Positions 7,569 through 16,286 of a stretch of DNA of 60,766 bases are shown here, piece after piece. A model generated the notes under the pieces. That model worked only from the letters and a program-made list of their open reading frames with translations, did not search any database and had not been told where the DNA came from. The stretch lies in assembly GCA_021648375.1 (NCBI GenBank), contig JAKISW010000015.1:1-60766 (forward strand), given 5' to 3'. The stretch is from Devosiaceae bacterium. GTDB lineage: Bacteria > Pseudomonadota > Alphaproteobacteria > Rhizobiales > Devosiaceae. Positions within the stretch are counted from its first letter, which is position 1; each line of letters starts with the position of its first letter. Position numbers and translations under genes: made by a program.

Positions 7569-9535
7569 TAATCTGCATCCCTTAAATCCGGAGGCGTTGC
7601 CTCATCAACCAGCATCGCAATGGCTTCATCAACACCCAGAACCGTTTGCCCCTGCGCCCCAAGGCGACGAACAGAAACCGTTCCCTCTTCTGCCTCGCGT
7701 TTGCCAATAACAAAAATCGCCGGAACCTTGGCAACAGAGTGTTCACGAACTTTATAATTGATTTTTTCGTTACGAAAGTCCGCCTCGACCCGCAGTCCGG
7801 CTTCCTTCATTTTCTCAACAATTTCCATGGCAACTTCGTCAGCATCAGAAACAATTGTTGCCACCACCGCTTGCACCGGAGCCAACCACATGGGCATGCG
7901 ACCTGCGTGGTTTTCAATCAAAATGCCAATAAAGCGCTCAAGAGTGCCTAGAATGGCCCGATGCAGCATAACCGGGCGTTGGCGCGAACTGTCTTCGGCA
8001 ATGTAGGAAGCTTCCAGCCTCTCAGGAGTTACAAAATCCAGTTGCAACGTGCCACATTGCCACGATCGGCCAATGGCGTCCTTAAGATGAAACTCAAGCT
8101 TTGGACCATAAAAAGCCCCCTCGCCTTCAGCAATTTCAAACTCGCGCCCTGTAGCATTCAGCGCATCGCCAAGTCCGTTCTCAGCCCGATCCCAAACATC
8201 GTCATCACCAGCCCTGACATCGGGACGGGTGGCCAACAGGATTTTAACTTCATTAAAACCCAAATCCGCATAAATGGCATCCAACAGATCACAAAATGCT
8301 TCGGTTTCAGATTGCACCTGATCTTCGCGGCAAAAAACATGGCCATCATCCTGAGTCATCTGACGTACCCGCATCAACCCGTGCAGCGCTCCGTGGGCCT
8401 CGTTGCGGTGACAACAGCCAAATTCCGCATAACGTAGTGGTAAATCCCGATAAGATTTTATTCCCTGATTAAACACCTGCACATGGGCCGGGCAATTCAT
8501 GGGTTTTAGGGCCATGAGTTTTGCATCACCAGAAAGCAGCGGAGCGCCTTCCTCCATGGATGGAGTTTCATCGGGAACCACAAACATATTATCTCGAAAT
8601 TTCGCCCAGTGACCGGACTTTTCCCACATTTTCACGTCCATGATCTGGGGAGTTTTGATTTCTTTATAATCAGCGCCGTTCACCTTGCGGCGGATATATT
8701 GCTCCATGGCGTTATAAATCACAAAGCCTTTTGGATGCCAGAATACACTGCCCTGAGCTTCTTCCTGCAGGTGAAACAAATCCATTTCACGCCCCAGTTT
8801 GCGATGATCGCGTTTTTCAGCTTCCTCCAGCATATGCAAATGATCAGCCAACTGCTCTTTGCTGGCCCAGGCAGTGCCATAAATTCGGCTGAGCATTTCA
8901 TTATTGCTGTTCCCACGCCAATAGGCCCCGGCGACCTTGGTAAGTTTAAATGCCTGCCCCACATCGCGAGTGGTGCGCATGTGCGGCCCGCGACAAACAT
9001 CAAACCACTGACCCTGTTTATAGATATTCAGGTCTTCCCCTTCTGCCACTGCATCAATCAGCTCAATTTTGAACTTTTCACCCTTGGCAGCAAAAACTTT
9101 TTTTGCCTCGTCGCGGCTCCATACTTCCTTGGTGAAAGCTGCGCCCCGCTGAATGATTTCACTCATTTTCCTTTCAATGATTTTTAGATCATCCATGGAA
9201 AATGGCTCGTCCCGGCAAAAATCATAATAGAACCCGTCTTTAATCACCGGTCCAATTGTTACCTGAGTGTCGGGCCACAATTCCTGCACCGCTTCAGCCA
9301 TCACATGGGCTGCATCATGGCGAATTAATTCAAGCGCCGCTTCATCATCGCGCAAAACAAACTCGATTAAATCATTATTTTCCAACACACCGCCAAGATC
9401 GCTCAACTCCCCATTGCGGCGCATGGCAACAGTTTTTTTGGCCAATGATTTGGAGATTGAAGCAACAATATCGGTACCGGTTGTGCCGTTCCCATATTCA
9501 CGGGCTGCACCATCGGGAAATTTTACCATAATCAT
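7568..9535 (-). CDS. thrS: Threonine--tRNA ligase
   Basis: The 655-residue class II synthetase charges tRNA-Thr. Domains run in the usual order: N-terminal TGS domain (1-60), editing domain with HDAAHVMAEAV, the catalytic core with the zinc-binding Cys in KPMNCPAHVQVF, motif 2 RNEAHGALHGLMRVRQ, motif 3 MLHRAILGTLERF, and the C-terminal anticodon-binding domain. The start ATG at 9535 has GGAG seven bases upstream. A terminator-like hairpin 35-80 bp upstream belongs to yidD or serves as an attenuator. No T-box leader is seen. The SH3 gene overlaps its stop. Confidence 0.98.
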   Translation of the reverse strand: MIMVKFPDGAAREYGNGTTGTDIVASISKSLAKKTVAMRRNGELSDLGGVLENNDLIEFVLRDDEAALELIRHDAAHVMAEAVQELWPDTQVTIGPVIKDGFYYDFCRDEPFSMDDLKIIERKMSEIIQRGAAFTKEVWSRDEAKKVFAAKGEKFKIELIDAVAEGEDLNIYKQGQWFDVCRGPHMRTTRDVGQAFKLTKVAGAYWRGNSNNEMLSRIYGTAWASKEQLADHLHMLEEAEKRDHRKLGREMDLFHLQEEAQGSVFWHPKGFVIYNAMEQYIRRKVNGADYKEIKTPQIMDVKMWEKSGHWAKFRDNMFVVPDETPSMEEGAPLLSGDAKLMALKPMNCPAHVQVFNQGIKSYRDLPLRYAEFGCCHRNEAHGALHGLMRVRQMTQDDGHVFCREDQVQSETEAFCDLLDAIYADLGFNEVKILLATRPDVRAGDDDVWDRAENGLGDALNATGREFEIAEGEGAFYGPKLEFHLKDAIGRSWQCGTLQLDFVTPERLEASYIAEDSSRQRPVMLHRAILGTLERFIGILIENHAGRMPMWLAPVQAVVATIVSDADEVAMEIVEKMKEAGLRVEADFRNEKINYKVREHSVAKVPAIFVIGKREAEEGTVSVRRLGAQGQTVLGVDEAIAMLVDEATPPDLRDAD

Positions 9536-9554
9536 TGTTGTTTCTCCAAATATT

Positions 9555-9590
9555 CAAAAAATAAAATTCAGGCCCGGATGTACCGAGCCT
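9555..9590 (-). terminator. Rho-independent terminator after yidD
   Basis: On the minus strand AGGCTCGG and CCGGGCCT form an 8-bp stem with one G-T type mismatch around a five-base loop (9570-9590), followed by a T-rich run. It sits between the yidD stop and the thrS start, so it ends yidD transcription or attenuates read-through into thrS. Confidence 0.6.
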
Positions 9591-9623
9591 TTGGGTCAAA
9601 ACCTCATTAGCACCATGTGAAAT

Positions 9624-9935
9624 CTATTTCCAGCGTCCATATTTCCAGGGGAAATACCAGCGTGCGTCCTCAGAAATATCTTCAGGAACCGGATCATAAC
9701 CATGGGTTCCTCCAGGGCGGCAGCGCACAAACCGGGCCAGACCAATCCAGCCTCCCGGCCAAAATCCATACCTCCAGATGGCATCGCGGGTAAATTCTGA
9801 ACACGAAGGCAAATGTCTGCAAGTGCGCCCGGCAATCGATGAAAGAGTATAGCGATAAATATTGATCAGAATAACCGCCAATATTTTAAACGGCCAGTCC
9901 AGTATTTTGAGGAAATTTTGCACAAACCGACTCAT
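9624..9935 (-). CDS. yidD: Membrane protein insertion efficiency factor YidD
   Basis: This 103-residue protein carries the YidD core CRHLPSCSEFTRDAI and the FVRCRPGGTHGYDPVP end. An N-terminal amphipathic or hydrophobic helix (FKILAVILINIYRY) associates it with the inner membrane. In E. coli the family aids insertion of proteins by YidC. The start ATG overlaps the stop of the Fe-S scaffold gene by four bases (ATGA), so the pair is co-translated. In many bacteria yidD sits with rnpA and yidC; here it does not. Confidence 0.95.
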   Translation of the reverse strand: MSRFVQNFLKILDWPFKILAVILINIYRYTLSSIAGRTCRHLPSCSEFTRDAIWRYGFWPGGWIGLARFVRCRPGGTHGYDPVPEDISEDARWYFPWKYGRWK

Positions 9936-10384
9936 GGGCGCGCCAAAGTCAGATTGTTTTTTTCAATAATATCAAGGCAGGCCACCACCGCATCAAAAAC
10001 CAACAGGGTGGAAGTATGGCGGGGGGCATAATCACGCACTGGCAACAAATAGGCCAGCTCAGCCCACTTTCCACCCGGCGCCTCACTTCCCTTTTTTAGC
10101 ATCGCTTCCATTTGCAATCGCAATTGGCGCATTTCTTCACCGCTCGACCCAACAATATTTTTTGCAACCACCGCTGCCGCCGCCTGCCCCAGAACGCAGG
10201 CATTTATCTTGTGGGCATATTTAATAATTTCATCATCTTTGACATTAATATCGACTTCGATCATCGAACCGCAGATTTGCGCTACTTTTTTAACACTTGC
10301 GTCAGCGGATTTAATGCGTTCCATGTTCGGCACACTGCCAGCGATCTGCATAATTTCAACGGAATAAACTGGTGTGTTGCTCAT
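9932..10384 (-). CDS. Iron-sulfur cluster assembly scaffold protein (IscU/NifU-like)
   Basis: The 150-residue product has the IscU/NifU N-terminal fold with candidate cluster ligands: a Cys in KVAQICGSMIEVD, a Cys in NACVLGQAAA, and a Cys near the C terminus in AVVACLDIIE. It is more diverged than canonical IscU and belongs to the alphaproteobacterial group usually annotated only as an Fe-S scaffold. A direct role in cluster assembly is known for the family but untested for this branch. It is coupled to yidD by a four-base overlap. Confidence 0.85.
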   Translation of the reverse strand: MSNTPVYSVEIMQIAGSVPNMERIKSADASVKKVAQICGSMIEVDINVKDDEIIKYAHKINACVLGQAAAAVVAKNIVGSSGEEMRQLRLQMEAMLKKGSEAPGGKWAELAYLLPVRDYAPRHTSTLLVFDAVVACLDIIEKNNLTLARP

Positions 10385-10434
10385 TGGAAAAACTTTTCGA
10401 AAATAACTTTTAAGTTTTCAAAATTGATGCTGAC

Positions 10435-10462
10435 TTGCGTCAATTTTCGTCTACCCTATATA
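10435..10462 (+). promoter_or_regulatory. Candidate promoter of folE-hisI
   Basis: A TTGCGT box (10435-10440) and a TATATA box (10457-10462) are 16 bases apart in the 136-bp gap between the divergent scaffold gene and folE. The spacing and the TATATA match favour a sigma-70 promoter reading towards folE. Confidence 0.4.
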
Positions 10463-10520
10463 TTGGATCAGGATAAATTCACTTCAACCGGTAAAGAACA
10501 AGCTAAAAAAGAATTTCCAA

Positions 10521-11192
10521 ATGAACAAGCCCTTAAAGAATCAGCCCCTTAAACCCGCCAGCCAGCTTTTGAGTGAACCTGTGCCAACTATGCTCGCTCC
10601 GGCAACACGCCCTTCTCGCCAGCAGGCGGCAGAGGCTGTTAAGACCCTGATTGCGTGGGCGGGAGATAATCCTGAGCGCGAAGGTATGCTCGAAACGCCA
10701 GACCGGGTGCTCAAAGCCTATGGAGAACTGTTTGCGGGTTATGAGCAGGATCCCAAAGAAATTTTGGGTAAAACGTTTGAAGAAATCAGCGGCTATGATG
10801 ATATTGTTCTAGTCCGCGATATCCCATTTCATACCCATTGCGAACATCATATGGTGCCGTTTTTTGGCCTGGTTCACATTGCCTACCTGCCCCGAGACGG
10901 AGTTGTTGGCCTGTCAAAACTGGTGCGTCTGACCAATATATTTGCCAAACGCTTTCAAACTCAGGAAAACCTGACAGCTCAGATTATTGATGCCCTTATG
11001 GAAAGTCTCAATCCTCGCGGCGCTGCAATTATGGTTGAGGCTGAACATATGTGCATGTCCATGCGTGGAGTAAAAACCCCCGGAACAAAAACCATAACCC
11101 AGCGTTTTGCCGGCACTTTCAAAGAAGACACTTCTGAGCAAAACCGGTTTTTTGCCCTTTTAGCTCAAAATCCATCTGCAATCGGTCGATAA
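10521..11192 (+). CDS. folE: GTP cyclohydrolase I
   Basis: The enzyme converts GTP to 7,8-dihydroneopterin triphosphate, the first step of tetrahydrofolate (and possibly queuosine) synthesis. The zinc and active-site motif HTHCEHHMVPFFG and the C-terminal MCMSMRGVKTPG segment are intact. At 223 residues it is the normal proteobacterial length, with about 35 poorly conserved residues at the N terminus. The first ATG (10521) has no strong ribosome site, so a downstream start is possible. hisI follows after five bases. The other folate genes (folP, folB, folK) lie 27 kb away. Confidence 0.97.
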   Translation: MNKPLKNQPLKPASQLLSEPVPTMLAPATRPSRQQAAEAVKTLIAWAGDNPEREGMLETPDRVLKAYGELFAGYEQDPKEILGKTFEEISGYDDIVLVRDIPFHTHCEHHMVPFFGLVHIAYLPRDGVVGLSKLVRLTNIFAKRFQTQENLTAQIIDALMESLNPRGAAIMVEAEHMCMSMRGVKTPGTKTITQRFAGTFKEDTSEQNRFFALLAQNPSAIGR

Positions 11193-11197
11193 TTATA

Positions 11198-11653
11198 ATG
11201 ACAGCAAATAAATTTTCAGATCCAAAAATTCTTAGCGCCAAACAGCTTGAGAGCGGCGATATTTTTGCGCCTAAATTCAATAATGCCGGTTTGATTATGG
11301 TGATTGCCAGCGATGTGAGCAACAATGAAATTCTAATGGTTGCCCATATGAATGAAGAGGCCCTGAAACTGACATTGCAATCTGGCATCGTTCACTATTA
11401 TTCGCGCTCACGTTCTGCTCTTTGGAAAAAGGGAGAAACTTCAGGCGAAATTCAAAAGCTTATTGAAATGCGCACCGATTGCGATCAGGACGTATTGCTG
11501 CTCAAGGTCGAACAGGTCGGACGTGGAGCCGCCTGTCATACGGGTCGAAAATCGTGTTTTTACCGCCGCGTTGTTGACGAAAACGGCTCAATTTTGCTTA
11601 AAACTGACAATGAACCGAGGATTTTTGATCCGGCCGAAGTGTACAAAAAATAA
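11198..11653 (+). CDS. hisI: Phosphoribosyl-AMP cyclohydrolase
   Basis: This 151-residue single-domain HisI opens the purine ring of phosphoribosyl-AMP in histidine synthesis. The motif MVAHMNEEAL, the SRSRSALWKKGETSG segment and the metal-binding DCDQD and CHTGRKSCFY stretches are all present. The phosphoribosyl-ATP pyrophosphatase domain of the fused HisIE type is absent, as is usual in alphaproteobacteria. It follows folE by five bases. Both enzymes hydrolyse purine rings, and their pairing is common in this class. Confidence 0.97.
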   Translation: MTANKFSDPKILSAKQLESGDIFAPKFNNAGLIMVIASDVSNNEILMVAHMNEEALKLTLQSGIVHYYSRSRSALWKKGETSGEIQKLIEMRTDCDQDVLLLKVEQVGRGAACHTGRKSCFYRRVVDENGSILLKTDNEPRIFDPAEVYKK

Positions 11654-11711
11654 TTTTTTAAGTTACATAGAAATTACAGTAAAGTTGCAGAAAACTTTCT
11701 AAAAATTCCTT

Positions 11712-12449
11712 TTAGCTATTTTTCCCGCGTTCGATCAGCGATGGCAATAAAAACCCAACTAGAAATCCGCCAATATGGGCCTGCCAGGCAATGCTTGGGC
11801 CCTCACTTCCAACAATAGTTCCATAGATTGGTATCGCCAGATTAAAACCAATCCAAAACAGGGTGAAAGCTCGCGCTCTGGAATTTGAAAACACTCCGGC
11901 CACACTGACCAGACGTCTCCCCATGGCAACAACTTCACCGCTTTGAGGGTTGCGAGCTACTTCAATCGGCTCAAATACAAAGCGCATTGCCGCCCCGGTA
12001 AGTGCGGCAACTCCCCCTGATGCTCCAATCAACACACTGGTCTGATCCAATTGTAAAACGGTATAAAATAATGCCCCCCCGATAGCTCCTGCAAAAAACA
12101 CTATATAGAACCAGAAAGGTCCATATCGGCGCGCCACCGGGGTGCCAAATATTGCCAGCCAGACCACATTAAACAGCAGGTGCGTCCAGCTTCCATGCAA
12201 CAGGGCATGGGTTGCAGGTGTCCACAATAATGGCAACATCCCCCCCGCGATTGTCGGATCAATAAACCGGGTTGGTATCATTCCAAACCAGAGCCAAATC
12301 AACAATTGGCCATCATGATCCAACCCATATTCAAATGCTATATGGATTACAATCAATAGCATTGCCAAAATTGTCACAGCTTTTGGCAACAAAAATATTG
12401 GCTGACGTTTCTGATCAGAATTATCTGTAGAATTATTTTCGCTGTTCAA
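11712..12449 (-). CDS. Rhomboid family intramembrane serine protease
   Basis: The 245-residue membrane protein has six predicted hydrophobic segments. The nucleophile is Ser144 in IGASGGVAAL and its partner is His225 in QAHIGGFLVGF; the HGSWTHLLFNVVWL segment also fits the family. Rhomboids cleave transmembrane helices within the inner membrane. A non-conserved insert around residues 163-195 (NPQSGEVVAMGRR, SNSRARAF) separates the last helices. The start is TTG at 12449, supported by AAGGAT six bases upstream. The substrate is unknown. Confidence 0.93.
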   Translation of the reverse strand: MNSENNSTDNSDQKRQPIFLLPKAVTILAMLLIVIHIAFEYGLDHDGQLLIWLWFGMIPTRFIDPTIAGGMLPLLWTPATHALLHGSWTHLLFNVVWLAIFGTPVARRYGPFWFYIVFFAGAIGGALFYTVLQLDQTSVLIGASGGVAALTGAAMRFVFEPIEVARNPQSGEVVAMGRRLVSVAGVFSNSRARAFTLFWIGFNLAIPIYGTIVGSEGPSIAWQAHIGGFLVGFLLPSLIERGKNS

Positions 12450-12636
12450 GGCGTTATCCTTATTAAGTTACGCCCCTTATCGCCCTCCTGGCCCAGGTTT
12501 TCAACACCTGAGCGCACTGTTAACCTTAATGAATGTTTAATGGCGATTTTCTTCTCGTTTTTTGAAAGTATGCCCTTGAAATAACAGTGTTCATTATTGG
12601 GCGCCAAAAATTATTCAGGACTTGGACGGGGCTATT

Positions 12637-13290
12637 ATGCAGCGCACATCAACAAAAACTCTTTTTAGCTATTGGAATCAGTTGCGCGGATCTCGCTCTG
12701 CTCCAGAGCGTAAAAATGTCGACCCGACAAAAATTCGCAACGCCCTGTCCAATACTTTTATTCTGGAAGCGGATGAAAAAAATCATTTTTCATTTCGTTT
12801 GGCAGGATCGCACCTTTGCTCAACCTATTGCCGCGAACTAAAAGGGCGTAATTTTGAACATTTATGGAGCGACAAAGACCGTGATGCCATAAAGACCCTT
12901 ATAAAAGCTGTAACTAACGATCATGCAGTGGCTTTGGTTACCTTTGAGGGCACGTCTCAGTCTTCAAACAAAATGAACTTTGAAACCATTCTGTTGCCCC
13001 TGCGCCACAATGGTTCGTCCACCAATCGTATTCTTGGTGCAATGAGCGCGGATGATGAGCCCTACTGGTTTGGCGCACAGCCAATTATTGACCAACGCAT
13101 AACCGGATTGCGCCTGATATGGCCTGATGATGTGTCTATGGATACCAGTTTTCTTGATGTTTCAACCCATATCGACCAGGACGTGCAATTTGAAGAAGAT
13201 AGTCAGTTGTTTGCAACTCCAGCCAAAGTGCATGGCGTGAACGCACGCCGCTATGCCCACCTGGCTGTTATTGATGGCGGCAGGAATTAG
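12637..13290 (+). CDS. PAS domain protein (PAS_5 type)
   Basis: The 217-residue protein has the features of the alphaproteobacterial PAS_5 family: an opening YWNQLRGSRSAPERKNVDPTKIR, then TFILEAD, FRLAGSHLCSTYCRELKGR and LPLRHNGSSTNRILGAM. Members of this family are single-domain proteins of unclear signalling role. The start is taken as ATG 12637 because GGACGGGG lies six bases before it; an in-frame TTG at 12622 has its AGGA too close. The TAG stop lies in a near-palindrome (13289-13302). Two more envelope and signalling genes (PilZ, LapG-type) follow on the same strand. Confidence 0.8.
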   Translation: MQRTSTKTLFSYWNQLRGSRSAPERKNVDPTKIRNALSNTFILEADEKNHFSFRLAGSHLCSTYCRELKGRNFEHLWSDKDRDAIKTLIKAVTNDHAVALVTFEGTSQSSNKMNFETILLPLRHNGSSTNRILGAMSADDEPYWFGAQPIIDQRITGLRLIWPDDVSMDTSFLDVSTHIDQDVQFEEDSQLFATPAKVHGVNARRYAHLAVIDGGRN

Positions 13291-13302
13291 GGTCAAGCCC
13301 CT
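13289..13302. repeat. Stop-embedded palindrome AGGGTC-type (imperfect)
   Basis: AGGGTCAAGCCCCT overlaps the last two bases of the TAG stop of the PAS gene. One mismatch breaks its symmetry. It belongs to the same short family as the copies at 30750, 34617 and 39226. Confidence 0.45.
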
Positions 13303-13443
13303 GGCATCAAAATCTAAATTAGTTTTTTAAAAATTTTAGCGCCATGTATTTGTGTCAAAAGCATAAAAACAACGAAAACCTCAAAAAAATTGCAGGTTGC
13401 TTAAAAGCAATTACCTCTGATTAACCTAAGCTGGATATGCTCT

Positions 13444-14136
13444 GTGTCAGGTCAATCAGTTTCGGGCGCTTCTATGTACAAACAAAACCTTCAGACTCTG
13501 CCTCAAGAAACTGGGCCTCAAGAAACTGTGTCTGAACAAAAAAAATCCCCTATTGGAATTGAAACTTCACGCTTTCAAAGTGTGGCGATTTCTATTCTTG
13601 GACGTTACATGCTCTCCGACAGACGTGAATTTCCCTGTCAGGTAATTGAAATGTCTCCCGGTGATGCCAAAATAATTGCTCCGGTTTCCGGGCAACCAGG
13701 CGAGCGGGTTATAGCATATCTGGATAATCTTGGACGGGTCGAGGGACCAATTATTGAAAATATTGATGGTGGCTTCAAGATGGAGCTGACCTCATCTGCA
13801 CGCAAACGTGACAAACTCTCAGCGCAATTGACATGGCTTGCCAACAAGGATGAATTAAACCTTGCCGAAGACCGCCGCCATGGTCGTGTTGTTCCAGACA
13901 TACGCCATTCAAAACTTGTTTTAGACGATGGACGCAAATATAATTGCAAAATCGTAGATATTTCCCTTTCTGGTGCTGCCATTGATATGGAAGTGCGCCC
14001 CGCAATTGGCACCCCGGTAACGTTGGGGCGCATGCGCGGTCAGATTGTGCGCCATTTTGAATATGGAATTGGCGTGGAGTTCGTCTCAACCCAGCAAATT
14101 CTTACAGTGGTTCAACAAAATCTGGACGTTTCCTAG
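13444..14136 (+). CDS. PilZ domain protein
   Basis: The 230-residue protein has two PilZ-like halves. The C-terminal half has the c-di-GMP-binding pattern: an RRHGR box (DRRHGRVVP, near residue 143) followed about 30 residues later by DISLSGAAIDM, a DxSxxG variant. The N-terminal half has a weaker copy (SDRREFPCQVIEMSPGDAKI). PilZ domains bind cyclic di-GMP and pass the signal to a partner. No other domain is seen. The start may be GTG 13444 or ATG 13474. The gene lies between the PAS protein and the LapG-type protease. Confidence 0.85.
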   Translation: MSGQSVSGASMYKQNLQTLPQETGPQETVSEQKKSPIGIETSRFQSVAISILGRYMLSDRREFPCQVIEMSPGDAKIIAPVSGQPGERVIAYLDNLGRVEGPIIENIDGGFKMELTSSARKRDKLSAQLTWLANKDELNLAEDRRHGRVVPDIRHSKLVLDDGRKYNCKIVDISLSGAAIDMEVRPAIGTPVTLGRMRGQIVRHFEYGIGVEFVSTQQILTVVQQNLDVS

Positions 14137-14379
14137 AGGCCGCCCCCAAAGCCTGCCAAAAGCTTAGCCTCATATTAAATTTTCCAAAAATGCACTGCCC
14201 CCTCACAACAGGTGTGATGCCTGTTGTTTTGGTATCTCCACCTAATCTTCCCCCAACGAAATTTTTAGGTAAATAAAGGGCTAAATCAGTCCACGCAATT
14301 TGCCTAAAAACTGCGTTGTAATTTTCTAAAACTGGAAATTCTCTGTCCCTATCGTGCTCCCAACAGGGAGAACACGAAA

Positions 14380-15030
14380 ATGACAATTATAAAAAGACTT
14401 AAGATTTGTTTTGGCTTTGTGCTTTTGGCCATGGCCGCTTTTATTGCCCCAAGCCAGGCGAATGCCAATGTAAGCGTAGATTTTTCAAATCCGGCCTTTG
14501 CTCCGGTAACCGGCCTCACTTCAATCCCCATTGGTCATGCAGTGTTTTGCCAAACCCGACCTGAGGAATGCGGTCCAAACAGCTCCGTAGTCAACGCAGT
14601 TGCCCTGACCGAGCAACGCTGGCGTGAACTGGTAAATGTTAACGCACAATTTAACTCATCCATCGTTTCCGTATCAGACATGGATCTATATCAGGTCGAA
14701 GAATTCTGGACCTATGCCAACGGTTATGGCGATTGCGAAGAATATGCCCTGGCCAAGCGCCGGGAATTGATCGCCAGAGGCTGGAACCCGTCAGCTTTGC
14801 TGATTGCCGTATTGCGCCAGACATCAGGTGAAGGACACGCTGTTTTAATGGTTCGTACCGATCGTGGCGATATGGTTCTGGATAATCTGGCCGGCCTGAT
14901 AAAAACATGGGATCAAACCCCTTATCAATATATCAAGCGTCAATCCCAGACCAATGCTGGCCAATGGGTGGATATTGCAGACAATCGCCCCATGGCAACG
15001 CTAAACGTTCTTCTTGCCCAACGCCGATAA
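14380..15030 (+). CDS. Transglutaminase-like cysteine peptidase (LapG / BTLCP family)
   Basis: A signal peptide (residues 1-29, ending QANAN) sends the 216-residue protein to the periplasm. The catalytic triad is visible: Cys119 in GYGDCEEYA, His153 in EGHAVLM and Asp168 in VLDNL. Asp118 and Glu120 flanking the Cys match the calcium-binding pair described for LapG. LapG cleaves large RTX adhesins and is held in check by the c-di-GMP sensor LapD. No LapD is in the window. A short stem (CTCCC 14357-14361, GGGAG 14366-14370) covers the GGGAG ribosome site. A terminator follows the gene. Confidence 0.88.
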   Translation: MTIIKRLKICFGFVLLAMAAFIAPSQANANVSVDFSNPAFAPVTGLTSIPIGHAVFCQTRPEECGPNSSVVNAVALTEQRWRELVNVNAQFNSSIVSVSDMDLYQVEEFWTYANGYGDCEEYALAKRRELIARGWNPSALLIAVLRQTSGEGHAVLMVRTDRGDMVLDNLAGLIKTWDQTPYQYIKRQSQTNAGQWVDIADNRPMATLNVLLAQRR

Positions 15031-15054
15031 CAATACCTCCAAAAACCCATGCAT

Positions 15055-15098
15055 AAAACGGCTCACCAATAATTACTGGCGGGCCGTTTTTAATTTTT
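15055..15098 (+). terminator. Terminator, probably bidirectional
   Basis: AAAACGG and CCGTTTT flank an imperfect hairpin with CCA/TGG pairing inside (15055-15090), followed by TTTTAATTTTT. A-rich on the left and T-rich on the right, it can end the LapG-type gene on the plus strand and the convergent small membrane-protein gene on the minus strand. Confidence 0.65.
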
Positions 15099-15120
15099 GA
15101 AAAAAATTCAGGGTCAGAGC

Positions 15121-15441
15121 TTAACCAAAAATTGCAAAATATATTCCCAGCAGAAACAATCCATTGATAAATCCCCAACCAAATCCAACCATAGATCCCA
15201 GCAATAAACTGCTAACAGAAACTGAACCGTTTTCCCGCGCGTTCCAGCCCATTTTCATCATAATGAACGGGCCACAAATAAAGCTCATGAATAAATGGCC
15301 CAGACTGGCCACAAAACTTTCCCCATCAAAACGCAAATATGCAGCCTGTTGTGAAATCCCCTGATAAAGATGGGTAGCCGACCCGGCAAAACTTACCCCC
15401 ACACTCATGATAAACAGGGCTAGAAAAAACTCAAACGCCAT
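15121..15441 (-). CDS. Small integral membrane protein (DUF6949-like)
   Basis: The product is about 106 residues with three hydrophobic segments: FFLALFIMSVGVSFAGS, LGHLFMSFICGPFIMMKM and the C-terminal FGWGFINGLFLLGIYFAIFG. It resembles a conserved Hyphomicrobiales membrane protein annotated DUF6949; I cannot verify the number. The start is set at ATG 15441 because GGGGA lies about 10 bases upstream; an in-frame start at 15486 lacks this. Its function is unknown. Confidence 0.65.
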   Translation of the reverse strand: MAFEFFLALFIMSVGVSFAGSATHLYQGISQQAAYLRFDGESFVASLGHLFMSFICGPFIMMKMGWNARENGSVSVSSLLLGSMVGFGWGFINGLFLLGIYFAIFG

Positions 15442-15570
15442 AATAAACAAATCCCCGCACGACCAGCAAACTAAATCAGCAAACAATGGCCGTCTATTAA
15501 TGATTTGTTAAGCATATCCAGTGCCCAATTATAAGTCATCATAACTTGCTTAAATTGGTTAACGCGCTCG

Positions 15571-16251
15571 ATGCAGCACACTAAATTCAAATCCGATCAC
15601 GCCCCGTTTCCAGCCATGGCGTTTAATTTGGCTGCTCTTGCTTTGATTTTACTTATGGCAGGACTTGGCATTGCCTATTGGCTCAATGATTATGCTGCCA
15701 CCCGAACACAAGCTGCTCCATCAGTTTATGAAGCGCCCATGGTTACAAAAACTTTAGCCAATACTTCATTGAAAATTCCTCAGACATGGCTAAATATTCT
15801 GACTCAAAGCTCGCAAAAAGACGTGCAGGTTGTTGATTTAACGCTAAAAATTTCCATTGCAGATCAAGAAGAGCCGTTCCCAATCAATCTTCGCATTTCT
15901 GAAGCAATTCAGGCACAACCAAGCGCCTATCTGTTGGATAGCGTTTATGTTCTCAGGTTTTCTGAAGCACAAATTGGTGGATTTAAGGGGCTGGTAGGCA
16001 AGCCCTTAAAAGCTCAGGATGGATATGAGAGCGAAACCGTGTGGTATGAACCCATATCCGACAATCCTTTTGTCGCCAAATGCATAGATCTGGAAGGCTC
16101 AAACTCAGCGCTAAACTGCCTAAGAACCATCCGGATAAATTCTCAGCTCAGCGCAACCTATCAATTTGCCCAGAACCAGCTGGAATATTGGCGCCTGTTA
16201 GATGGCGCCATTATCCCGCTGATAAGGCAGATTGGAATTTCGCTGGAATAG
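15571..16251 (+). CDS. Membrane-anchored protein of unknown function
   Basis: The 226-residue protein has a single N-terminal membrane segment (about residues 17-38, FNLAALALILLMAGLGIAYW) and then a soluble domain, most likely in the periplasm. The soluble part has alternating beta strands (SLKIPQTWLNIL, VVDLTLKISI, LLDSVYVLRF) and two Cys residues near residues 170 and 180 that could form a disulfide. No named family is recognised. It has its own promoter region after the divergent small membrane gene. Confidence 0.65.
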   Translation: MQHTKFKSDHAPFPAMAFNLAALALILLMAGLGIAYWLNDYAATRTQAAPSVYEAPMVTKTLANTSLKIPQTWLNILTQSSQKDVQVVDLTLKISIADQEEPFPINLRISEAIQAQPSAYLLDSVYVLRFSEAQIGGFKGLVGKPLKAQDGYESETVWYEPISDNPFVAKCIDLEGSNSALNCLRTIRINSQLSATYQFAQNQLEYWRLLDGAIIPLIRQIGISLE

Positions 16252-16286
16252 ATTAATGTCTAAAGGCCACAGAAGCTGAAACTACA

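Noticed and set aside
9536..9623. T-box or other leader controlling thrS
   Set aside because: The 88-bp region holds one simple hairpin with a T run. No specifier loop or T-box sequence is present, and T-boxes are rare in this class.
14102..14386. A minus-strand frame between the PilZ and LapG-type genes
   Set aside because: It overlaps the end of the PilZ gene and the start of the protease gene, has no ribosome site and no recognisable domain.
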